From positions 1-14,410 of the forward strand of contig DLRQ01000007.1 of NCBI GenBank assembly GCA_002501135.1: a stretch of 14,410 bases of DNA, read 5' to 3'. The DNA comes from Candidatus Neomicrothrix sp. UBA7884. GTDB lineage: Bacteria; Actinomycetota; Acidimicrobiia; Acidimicrobiales; MedAcidi-G1. Positions within the stretch are counted from its first letter, which is position 1. Each line of letters opens with the position of its first letter. Made by a program: the position numbers and the translations under genes. Under the pieces are notes generated by a model. The model was not told the origin of the DNA. It saw nothing but the letters and a program-made list of their open reading frames with translations, and did not search any database. Shown one piece after another: positions 1-7,403 of this stretch.

Positions 1-805
1 GCTGCTGCGCCGCCCACCGGGCCGCGAGGCCTTCCCGGGAGACGTCTTCTACCTGCACAGCCGCCTGCTTGAGCGGGCCGCCAAGCTCAGCGACGACCTC
101 GGTGCCGGGTCGATGACGGCCCTTCCGGTCATCGAGACCAAGGCCGGCGACGTTTCGGCGTTCATTCCCACCAACGTGATCTCAATCACCGATGGTCAGA
201 TCTTCCTCCAGGACGACCTCTTCAAGTCTGGTGTGCGTCCGGCTGTGGATGTCGGCATCTCGGTGTCACGTGTCGGTTCCGCTGCCCAGATCAAGGCAAT
301 GAAGACCGCTGTCGGCACTCTCAAGTCAGACCTCCAGCAGTTCAGGGAACTCGAGGCCTTCGCCGCCTTCGGGTCCGACCTGGACGCCGTGTCGCAGGCC
401 CAGCTGGACCGTGGCTACAGGCTGGTCGAACTTCTCAAGCAGGGCCTCAACTCGCCGCTGCTGGTCGAGGAGCAGGTCGTGTCGATCATGGCCGGAACCC
501 GTGGTCACCTCGACGACGTAGCCGTTGTCGACGTGCAGCGCTTCGAGGCCGAGCTTCTGGACTGGTTCCGTACCCGCGAGATCGCACAGTTGGACGCCAT
601 CCGCGAGACCGGCAAGATCGGCGACGAGGAGGCCTTCGAGGCGGCAATCCGCGCTTTCGCCGAGCAGTTCCAGTCCTCAGAGGCCGATACCGCGATTCAC
701 GCTGGCACCGACGCAGAGGAGACCGGCTCGCACATTGTCGATGCCGATACGACCCTCCCCGAAGAGGACATCACCGCCGGCGTTTCTGAGGCCGACTCCG
801 AGTGA
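1..805 (+). CDS. atpA: ATP synthase F1 subunit alpha, C-terminal part (5' end outside window)
   Basis: Alpha subunit of the F1 head of the membrane ATP synthase, holding the non-catalytic nucleotide sites and giving an arginine to the beta active site. The frame is open from the first complete codon at position 2 and gives 267 residues; the Walker A half lies upstream. Visible are the family stretches LRRPPGREAFPGDVFYLHSR and VISITDGQIFL, then the alpha/beta signature PAVDVGISVS followed by the arginine-finger region SRVGSAAQIKAMK, then the helical C-terminal domain. After the usual end, near AFAEQFQSSE, the protein continues for about 40 residues with roughly a dozen Asp/Glu and no Lys or Arg. 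Mycobacterial alpha subunits also carry a C-terminal extension, but mainly a basic one. First gene of the run atpA-atpG-atpD-atpC, 81 nt before atpG. Identification is secure; only the tail is unusual. Confidence 0.97.
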   Translation, partial: LLRRPPGREAFPGDVFYLHSRLLERAAKLSDDLGAGSMTALPVIETKAGDVSAFIPTNVISITDGQIFLQDDLFKSGVRPAVDVGISVSRVGSAAQIKAMKTAVGTLKSDLQQFRELEAFAAFGSDLDAVSQAQLDRGYRLVELLKQGLNSPLLVEEQVVSIMAGTRGHLDDVAVVDVQRFEAELLDWFRTREIAQLDAIRETGKIGDEEAFEAAIRAFAEQFQSSEADTAIHAGTDAEETGSHIVDADTTLPEEDITAGVSEADSE

Positions 806-875
806 CCCCGGCCGCCCGACCCGACCGTGCCATGGGCACCTGCGCTGCGTTGACGGCGCGCGTGGTGACTGCAGT

Positions 876-880
876 GGGAG
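876..880 (+). promoter_or_regulatory. Ribosome binding site of atpG
   Basis: GGGAG lies 6 nt before the ATG at 887. It supports that ATG, which opens directly into the conserved gamma N-terminal helix. Confidence 0.7.
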
Positions 881-886
881 CTGACC

Positions 887-1825
887 ATGGCAGGCGGTAG
901 GGAGCGGGTTCTTCGGCGCCGTATCACGAGCGTCCAGAAGACCAAGAAGATCACGAGGGCCATGGAGCTGATCGCCGCCACAAGGGTGATGAAGGCCCAG
1001 CAGCGGGCACGGGCATCGGCGCCCTACTCGCGCCAGATCACACAGGTCATCGAGAATCTCGCTGCCGCCGGTACCGAGGTCGACCATCCGCTGTTGCGCG
1101 AGGCCGACAAGGTCGAGCGGGTCGGGGTGGTGCTCATCACCTCCGACCGCGGCCTGGCTGGTCCGTACAACTCGGCGATCATCAGGGCGGCCGAGCGTCA
1201 GGTGCAGAACGCCCGGGCAGAGGGCGCCGACTACGCACTCATCATCATCGGCAAGAAGGGCCGCGACTACTTCCGGTTCCGCAACTACCGGATCGACTCG
1301 TTCACTGAGGGCATCAGCGACAACCCCACCTACGAGGACGCCAAGGCCGTTGCCGACACCGTCGCCAACCTGTTCGAGTCCGGCGAGATCGACAGGGTCG
1401 AGCTGGTCTATACCGAGTTCATCAGCATCGGCAGCCAGAAGGTCGTTGTCAGGCGGTTCCTGCCGCTCGAGAGCACCGAGGTCATGGCCGAGGAGGGCCA
1501 TGGCGAGGCAGGTGCCGTTGCGTCCTTCGAGTTCGAACCCTCACCCGAGGCGGTGCTCGAGGCGCTGCTTCCCCGATACGTCGAGGCCCGCCTCTTCGGC
1601 GCACTTCTCGAGTCGGCCGCATCAGAGCACGCCAGCCGTCAGCGGGCCATGAAGGCCGCCACCGACAATGCCGAGGACATGATCGTCAAGTTGTCCCGCG
1701 AGATGAACCAGGCGCGCCAGGACGCCATCACGACCGAGATCATGGAGATCGTCGGTGGTGCCGAGGCCCTTGGCAGCGACGACGACACGACCGATTCCCC
1801 GGTGCCTGCGGGCGCCACGACCTGA
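887..1825 (+). CDS. atpG: ATP synthase F1 subunit gamma
   Basis: Central rotor shaft of the F1 head, coupling proton-driven c-ring rotation to the beta subunits. It has 312 residues, close to actinobacterial gamma subunits and longer than the roughly 287 of E. coli. The N-terminal coiled-coil helix is recognisable in RRRITSVQKTKKITRAMELI, and the Rossmann-like domain contains VGVVLITSDRGLAGPYN. The conserved C-terminal helix is MNQARQDAITTEIMEIVGGA. About 17 residues follow the usual GAEAL end and include an acidic run, GSDDDTTDS; most gamma subunits stop at or just after GAxAL. The start is fixed by a GGGAG motif 6 nt upstream. It lies between atpA and atpD, 43 nt before the atpD ATG. Identification is secure. 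Confidence 0.97.
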   Translation: MAGGRERVLRRRITSVQKTKKITRAMELIAATRVMKAQQRARASAPYSRQITQVIENLAAAGTEVDHPLLREADKVERVGVVLITSDRGLAGPYNSAIIRAAERQVQNARAEGADYALIIIGKKGRDYFRFRNYRIDSFTEGISDNPTYEDAKAVADTVANLFESGEIDRVELVYTEFISIGSQKVVVRRFLPLESTEVMAEEGHGEAGAVASFEFEPSPEAVLEALLPRYVEARLFGALLESAASEHASRQRAMKAATDNAEDMIVKLSREMNQARQDAITTEIMEIVGGAEALGSDDDTTDSPVPAGATT

Positions 1826-1858
1826 TCACCCAGATCGCTCAGAACCGAACAGAGAGCC

Positions 1859-1863
1859 AGGAG
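1859..1863 (+). promoter_or_regulatory. Ribosome binding site of atpD
   Basis: AGGAG lies 5 nt before the ATG at 1869. This favours 1869 over an in-frame start at 1755 that would overlap atpG. Confidence 0.75.
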
Positions 1864-1868
1864 CAACA

Positions 1869-3305
<1,437 letters not shown>

Positions 3306-3313
3306 AGACCACC

Positions 3314-3712
3314 ATGACGTTCCAGGTGGAGCTGGTCTCCCCGGAGGGAATTGCCTACAGCGGCGAGGCCGAGATGGTCATCGCCCGCACCGTGGGTGGT
3401 GGAGAGATCGCATTCCAGCCCGGTCACGTGCCGTTCATCGGTGTGCTTGCCGTCTGGTCTGTCGACGTCGTCCATCCCGGCGGAGGCCGTGACACCCTTG
3501 CAGTTCACCGTGGCTTCGTACAGGTTGTGGGAACGAAGGTGAGCATCCTTTCGGACGTGTCGGAGGCTTCAGGCGAGATCGATGTGGACCGTGCCCGTGC
3601 TGCAAGGGAGGTCGCCGAGGCGGCACTTGCGGCCGACAAGGATGACGTTGCGGCAGCGGAGGCCCTCGCCCGGGCCGATGTCCGGTTGACGGTTGCCAGC
3701 GCCGAAGCCTGA
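3314..3712 (+). CDS. atpC: ATP synthase F1 subunit epsilon
   Basis: Rotor subunit at the foot of gamma, linking it to the c-ring and in many bacteria limiting wasteful ATP hydrolysis. At 132 residues it is of normal length. The N-terminal beta-sandwich opens FQVELVSPEGIAYSGEAEMV and contains the family stretch FQPGHVPFIGVL. The C-terminal part (about 92-132) is an Ala-rich helical hairpin. There is no strong ribosome binding site in the 8 nt after atpD, so translational coupling is likely. It is the last gene of the ATP synthase operon; the next gene is convergent. Identification is secure by sequence and position. Confidence 0.95.
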   Translation: MTFQVELVSPEGIAYSGEAEMVIARTVGGGEIAFQPGHVPFIGVLAVWSVDVVHPGGGRDTLAVHRGFVQVVGTKVSILSDVSEASGEIDVDRARAAREVAEAALAADKDDVAAAEALARADVRLTVASAEA

Positions 3713-3715
3713 CCG

Positions 3716-3729
3716 GACGCACAAGCGTC
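3716..3729 (+). terminator. Short hairpin after atpC, possible weak terminator
   Basis: GACGC and GCGTC form a 5-bp stem around the loop ACAA, starting 3 nt after the atpC stop. No T-run follows, so any termination here would need Rho or another structure. It is listed because it sits exactly at the operon end. Confidence 0.25.
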
Positions 3730-3906
3730 ACTGATTGCCGCTTCCCCGCCGGCGGTTACGCCTCAGGGTCGATGTTCTGGTCGGTCTGGAGTTGGCGGTG
3801 TGTCGGGGTAGGTCAGTGTCGGGTTTCGACGAGCGAGCGGAGCCCGGCGATGGCCCCCAGCGCGAGGTCCCAGGAAAAGGTGAAGACGCGAGAAGAAAAG
3901 GGAAAC
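3730..3906. other. Convergent intergenic gap between atpC and glpX, no gene recognised
   Basis: No reading frame here resembles a protein family. The stretch holds a perfect CCGCCGGCGG palindrome at 3746-3755. On the plus strand, about 3876-3905 is purine-rich, so the minus-strand transcript leaving glpX would carry a C/U-rich tract (TTTCCCTTTTCTTCT) right after its stop codon. Near it, inside the glpX 3' end, is a perfect 12-bp palindrome AGGAGTACTCCT at 3918-3929. Palindrome plus pyrimidine tract could act as a loose terminator for glpX, but the spacing is poor. Confidence 0.3.
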
Positions 3907-4896
3907 TCAGTAGCCGAAGGAGTACTCCTCGAGCTTGTCGAGTTTGTGGTGCGCATCGACGACGCGCACGGTGCCCGACATGGACCTCATGACGATCGAC
4001 TGTGTGTGTGCCGCACCGGTCGTGTACTGCACGCCCTTGAGGAGGTCGCCGTCGGTGATTCCGGTGGCGGCGAAGAAGCAGTTGTCGCCTGAGACCAGGT
4101 CGTCGGTGTGTAGAACCTGGTCGAGGTCGTAGCCCTGTTCGACTGCGGCGGTGCGTTCGGCTTCGTTGCGTGGCCAGAGCCTTCCCTGGAGTGCGCCGCC
4201 GAGGCACTTGAGGGCGGCTGCGGCGATGACGCCCTCGGGTGTGCCTCCGATTCCGAACAGCACGTCTGCGCCAGCGCCGGACCAACCGGCCGAGATTGCG
4301 CCTGCGACGTCGCCGTCGGGGATGAGCCGTATCCGGGCTCCGGCCTGGCGTACTTCGTCTATCAGTTCAGAGTGGCGGTCACGGTCGAGGATTACGGCGG
4401 TCAGGTCCCTGATGTCTTCTCCCTTGGCCTCGGCGATCGACTCCAGATTCTGTGTCGGTGTCCTGGTGATGTCGATGGCGTCGGCGCAGCTTGGGCCGAC
4501 GGCGATCTTTTCCATGTAGACGCAGGGTCCCGGGTCGAACATGGTGTTGCGTTCGCTGGCGGCGATTACGGCGATGGCGTTGGCGCGGCCAAGCGAGGTT
4601 AGGGTGGTTCCGTCGATGGGGTCGACGGCTATGTCGGTTCTTGGGTCGTTTCCGTTGCCGAGGGTCTCACCGTTGTAGAGCATCGGTGCCTCGTCCTTTT
4701 CGCCTTCGCCGATGATGACGATTCCGTTCATGTTGACCGAGTTGAGGACGTGCCGCATCGCGTCGACTGCGGCACCGTCGGCGCCCTCTTTGTCGCCGCG
4801 GCCCATCCAGCGTGAGGCTGCCAGGGCTGCTGCCTCGGTGACTCTCACCAACTCGAGTGCCAGGTTGCGGTCTGGGGTCATGGGCTGTCCGGTCAT
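3907..4896 (-). CDS. glpX: Class II fructose-1,6-bisphosphatase (GlpX type)
   Basis: Hydrolyses fructose 1,6-bisphosphate to fructose 6-phosphate, the committed gluconeogenic step, in the cytosol with divalent metal. In many actinobacteria GlpX is the main or only FBPase. The 329 residues match the family. Motifs are GRGDKEGAD (32-40), the metal site GEGEKDEAPML (63-73), the phosphatase signature VDPIDGTT (91-98), LIPDGDV (191-197) and GIGGTPEG (215-222). Two starts are possible: the ATG at 4896, and a second Met five residues in, at MTPDRN, where many homologues begin. Neither has a strong ribosome binding site. A TANNNT hexamer (TAACGT) lies 8 nt before the first. The gene is convergent to the ATP synthase operon and divergent from the zinc-ribbon gene. 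Function is confident; the exact start is not. Confidence 0.96.
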   Translation of the reverse strand: MTGQPMTPDRNLALELVRVTEAAALAASRWMGRGDKEGADGAAVDAMRHVLNSVNMNGIVIIGEGEKDEAPMLYNGETLGNGNDPRTDIAVDPIDGTTLTSLGRANAIAVIAASERNTMFDPGPCVYMEKIAVGPSCADAIDITRTPTQNLESIAEAKGEDIRDLTAVILDRDRHSELIDEVRQAGARIRLIPDGDVAGAISAGWSGAGADVLFGIGGTPEGVIAAAALKCLGGALQGRLWPRNEAERTAAVEQGYDLDQVLHTDDLVSGDNCFFAATGITDGDLLKGVQYTTGAAHTQSIVMRSMSGTVRVVDAHHKLDKLEEYSFGY

Positions 4897-4904
4897 GGCT
4901 TTCG

Positions 4905-4910
4905 ACGTTA
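4905..4910 (-). promoter_or_regulatory. Possible -10 element of glpX
   Basis: On the minus strand this reads TAACGT, with 8 nt between it and the ATG ending at 4896. A transcript starting about 7 nt downstream would have almost no leader. No -35 match was seen, so this is weaker than the other cases in the window. Confidence 0.35.
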
Positions 4911-4999
4911 GCGGCCGGGCAGCGCTATGCGGACCCTCCGGGACCAGTTGTCCGAGTTGTGGAAGGGGATGGTTTCGGAAGGGGCCTGCAGGTGTCAGG

Positions 5000-5791
5000 A
5001 TGACGCCCGTGAGATGGTGCTTCCAGTGCGGGATCGAGTACGCCGACGGCGTGTCCGACTGTGTCGAGTGTGGCGTCGAATTGGTCGATGAGGTTCCGCC
5101 GGCCGGGGCGGGGCCGACACTTCAGGATCAGTTGGCATACGAACTCCACGAGTGGGCTGGTGAGAGCCGACGCATTCTCGATCAACTGCTCACCGTTTCG
5201 GGTATTGCCCACACGTGGCAGGGTGCCACGCTCGTCGTGTCCGAGGTTGATGAGGCTGCCGTTGACCTGGCGGTCGAGGAGGCCGAGTCGACGGGCCTGC
5301 CCAAGCTTGATCCCGATGGCGAGCAGTTGGCATATGAGATGTCGGGGTGGGGTGCCGACGAGCAGACGGCGTTCAGCGAGCTGCTCGGCAGGCTGGCGGT
5401 GGCCCACGAGTTCGATGCTCAGGGTGACCTGGTGGTGATGGCTGCCGACGAGGACACCGTGGAGTCTGCGATCGACGCCTTTCAGGGCGCTGCCGATGAC
5501 CGACCCGAGTTGGAGGGTCTCGATGCCAACAGCCTGCTGACTGACCTGTTCGTTGCCTGCGACAGGCTCCGGCGTGACTCCCGCGACAACTCCGGTGTGG
5601 AGAACCTGGTCGACCTTGCTCCGGTGCTTTCCGGTCATAGGCCACCGTTCGGAATCGACCCAGCACTGTGGAACTCGCTTGGGGAGCGTTCGGCCGAGCT
5701 TGCGGGTCTGCTGGCCGACGGCGGTGTCGAACACGACGAGTTGAGTGCCAGAGCCGGAGAACTGGCCGAGGCACTCCGTCAGATCACCTAG
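5000..5791 (+). CDS. Zinc-ribbon protein with two tandem DUF2007-like repeats, function unknown
   Basis: I do not recognise a named protein. The product (263 residues) opens with a zinc ribbon, CFQC (7-10) and CVEC (21-24), spaced for one zinc ion. Two similar units follow, at about 45-96 and 110-162. Both begin LAYE, share a Trp five residues further on, then LL, AH and LVV with a closing acidic helix, so the domain appears duplicated within the gene. The pattern resembles small signal-transducing-type domains (DUF2007-like), which is a weak comparison. Residues 170-263 look helical and acidic. There is no signal peptide or membrane segment, so it is probably cytosolic. The start may be the ATG at 5000 or the GTG at 5009, which has AGGA 8 nt before it. 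The stop overlaps that of the convergent desaturase on one CTAG. Confidence 0.8.
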   Translation: MTPVRWCFQCGIEYADGVSDCVECGVELVDEVPPAGAGPTLQDQLAYELHEWAGESRRILDQLLTVSGIAHTWQGATLVVSEVDEAAVDLAVEEAESTGLPKLDPDGEQLAYEMSGWGADEQTAFSELLGRLAVAHEFDAQGDLVVMAADEDTVESAIDAFQGAADDRPELEGLDANSLLTDLFVACDRLRRDSRDNSGVENLVDLAPVLSGHRPPFGIDPALWNSLGERSAELAGLLADGGVEHDELSARAGELAEALRQIT

Positions 5792-6786
5792 GCGGCTGTT
5801 GGTGGGGCCGGGCCTGAGGCGAGGGCCCGCCAGAGGTTCCTGTACGAGGGCCAGACGAGGTCCTCGGTGATGTACCCGTCTTCTACGAGGGCCGTGTGCA
5901 GTCTGGGCAGGTGACGCATGGGGACGGTCGGGTCGACGTGGTGTGCGACGTGGTAGCCGACGTTGCAGGGCACCAGCAGCGCCTGTGCCAGCGGCGTCTG
6001 GCGAACATGGCGGCTGGCCCGTCGTCGGTCGGTTGACCGGGTCATGCCGCCGTGTTCGGCGATGGCCCGGAGCCGGTTCAGGACCTGGTAGAGGAACACC
6101 CACGGAACCACCCACAGGAACAGGTACAGCCAGGGGTGTCCGGACGCCCAGAACGCCGTGGCGATGAGTACCTGACCGGCAAGGAACATGATGGTAAGTC
6201 GCAGGTGCCGGGTGTTTCCCAGCCGTTGGAAGCGAGGCCGCACGATTCGAAAGGCTGAGACCCCGGTGGCGTCCCTCACCAGTTTTCGGCGCATCGACTG
6301 TCGGCTGACGGGGTAGAGGGCGTAGAGAAGGAAGTCGGGTTCCTTCGGGCCGAACTCATCGCGGTGGTGGTTTACGTGTCCCAGGCGGTAGCCGTGGCTG
6401 CCGGTTCCAAACGTCAGCCAGCCGATGAGGGTTATTCCCACCAGGTCGTTGAGGCGCCGGTTTGGGAACAGCACCCGGTGGGCGGCCTCGTGGTGGAGGA
6501 TGAACAGACGGTTCTGCGACAGCGCCATTGCCGGCACTGCCAGGACCCATGCCACGGGGTGGCTGATGGTTACCGCAGCCCAGACAACCAGCACCGGCAG
6601 GGCAGCGGTTGTCGCCACTGTGACGATGTTGTGGGCCACCGGGACATGCCGCAGATCGTCACGGAAGGCGTCCTTCGGGCGACCGTCGGGGTGGAGGCGG
6701 TCGCTTCCGGTGAAGGGCGCAGGGTCCGGCGCCATGCCACCGGTCATGGTGGAGACCAGCGTGTCGTGGTCACCGTTGTCGGCCAT
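5788..6786 (-). CDS. Membrane fatty acid desaturase family protein (di-iron)
   Basis: Integral membrane di-iron oxygenase of the fatty acid desaturase superfamily, which typically introduces a double bond into an acyl chain using O2 and reduced ferredoxin or a similar donor. The 332 residues contain the histidine boxes HHEAAH (98-103), HVNHH (137-141) and HVAHH (279-283), plus EHGG (244-247) just before the last box. Hydrophobic stretches at about 54-90, 113-125 and 196-236 fit the usual hairpin topology. Related carotenoid hydroxylases and ketolases share these boxes, so the substrate is open; no carotenoid genes are nearby. The ATG at 6786 has no ribosome binding site but a TANNNT hexamer exactly 6 nt upstream, suggesting leaderless transcription. 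It is divergent from the hydrolase gene and shares a CTAG stop overlap with the zinc-ribbon gene. Confidence 0.9.
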   Translation of the reverse strand: MADNGDHDTLVSTMTGGMAPDPAPFTGSDRLHPDGRPKDAFRDDLRHVPVAHNIVTVATTAALPVLVVWAAVTISHPVAWVLAVPAMALSQNRLFILHHEAAHRVLFPNRRLNDLVGITLIGWLTFGTGSHGYRLGHVNHHRDEFGPKEPDFLLYALYPVSRQSMRRKLVRDATGVSAFRIVRPRFQRLGNTRHLRLTIMFLAGQVLIATAFWASGHPWLYLFLWVVPWVFLYQVLNRLRAIAEHGGMTRSTDRRRASRHVRQTPLAQALLVPCNVGYHVAHHVDPTVPMRHLPRLHTALVEDGYITEDLVWPSYRNLWRALASGPAPPTAA

Positions 6787-6792
6787 TTGGGA

Positions 6793-6798
6793 AGGCTA
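6793..6798 (-). promoter_or_regulatory. -10 element for a leaderless desaturase mRNA
   Basis: On the minus strand this reads TAGCCT, with 6 nt (TCCCAA) before the ATG at 6786. A transcript starting at the usual distance would begin at the A of the start codon. No Shine-Dalgarno sequence is present. Confidence 0.55.
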
Positions 6799-6830
6799 CC
6801 CGTACCCCCGGAACGATGCCGGGTCGCGTC

Positions 6831-6836
6831 TACCAT
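6831..6836 (+). promoter_or_regulatory. -10 element for a leaderless hydrolase mRNA
   Basis: TACCAT with 6 nt (CGCCGC) before the ATG at 6843, and no Shine-Dalgarno sequence. It selects 6843 over the in-frame ATG at 6816. It faces the divergent desaturase element 32 bp away, so the two upstream regions overlap. Confidence 0.55.
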
Positions 6837-6842
6837 CGCCGC

Positions 6843-7403
6843 ATGCCGCCAGCCGGACTCTTCCTGACCCCCGGCGCAGGGTCCAACCGTGACCAGGCTG
6901 GCCTTGTCGCCCTCGAGGAACGGCTATCGCCCTTGCCGGTCGAGCGGATGGACTTCGCCTACCGGACAGCGGCCAGGCCGTTCCCTGACAGGGCCTCGAA
7001 GCTGGTCGACGAGGTTTGTGCGGGGGTTGACGGCATGGCATCAGGTCTGGGCGTTGAATCCAGTGCCCTGGTTCTGGGTGGACGCAGCATGGGCGGTCGG
7101 ATCTGCTCAATGGCTGTCGCAGGCGGCCTCCCTGCTGCGGGTCTGGTGCTCATCTGCTATCCGCTGCACCCGGCCCGCAAGCCTGAGAACCTGAGGGTCG
7201 ACCACTTCCCCGACATCGAGGTGCCGTGCCTGTTCGTGTCTGGAGACCGTGACGAGTTCGGTTCGCCCGACGAGTTCGCCGAGCACCTGCCGGCCATCTC
7301 TGGTCCTGTCACAATGGTCTGGGTCCCCGGGAAGCGTCACGACCTGCGAAAGGCCGAGGTGGACGTGTGCGACGCCGTGGAGGGCTGGCTTGCCGGTCTC
7401 TAG
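6843..7403 (+). CDS. Small alpha/beta hydrolase, KANL3/Tex30-like family
   Basis: Cytosolic alpha/beta hydrolase of 186 residues in the compact family that includes eukaryotic Tex30 and KANL3; the bacterial substrate is unknown. The N-terminal LFLTPGAGSNRD matches the family oxyanion loop (usually HGAGGxRD). The nucleophile elbow is GRSMGG with Ser82. The acid is probably Asp136 or Asp138 in SGDRDEFG, and the base His166 in GKRHDL. The core also holds LVLICYPLHP, typical of the group. The ATG at 6843 is chosen because the family similarity begins there and a TANNNT element lies 6 nt upstream; an ATG nine codons earlier would add only unrelated residues. The gene is divergent from the desaturase and convergent with the MFS gene, with both stop codons on one CTAG. 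Confidence 0.85.
   Translation: MPPAGLFLTPGAGSNRDQAGLVALEERLSPLPVERMDFAYRTAARPFPDRASKLVDEVCAGVDGMASGLGVESSALVLGGRSMGGRICSMAVAGGLPAAGLVLICYPLHPARKPENLRVDHFPDIEVPCLFVSGDRDEFGSPDEFAEHLPAISGPVTMVWVPGKRHDLRKAEVDVCDAVEGWLAGL

Noticed and set aside
677..1501. 274-codon minus-strand frame
   Set aside because: Lies antisense to atpA and atpG; an open frame on the reverse strand is expected in high-GC coding DNA and the peptide has no family likeness.
1755..1868. N-terminal extension of atpD by 38 codons
   Set aside because: Overlaps atpG in another frame, encodes an Arg/Pro-rich peptide, and AGGAG precedes the ATG at 1869.
3918..3929. 12-bp palindrome AGGAGTACTCCT near the glpX 3' end as an operator
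   Set aside because: It lies inside the coding sequence for conserved-type C-terminal residues, with no room for a hairpin loop and no promoter beside it; recorded only as possible part of a loose terminator.
3735..3992. Small plus-strand frames in the atpC-glpX gap (also 3772-4092)
   Set aside because: Arg-rich, run into antisense glpX sequence, and show no ribosome binding site or motif.
3728..4285. 185-codon minus-strand frame ending in the atpC-glpX gap
   Set aside because: Overlaps glpX in another frame on the same strand; very Arg-rich shadow peptide.
4925..6115. 396-codon minus-strand frame
   Set aside because: Runs antisense through the zinc-ribbon gene and on through the desaturase gene in another frame; Arg/Pro-rich, no motifs.
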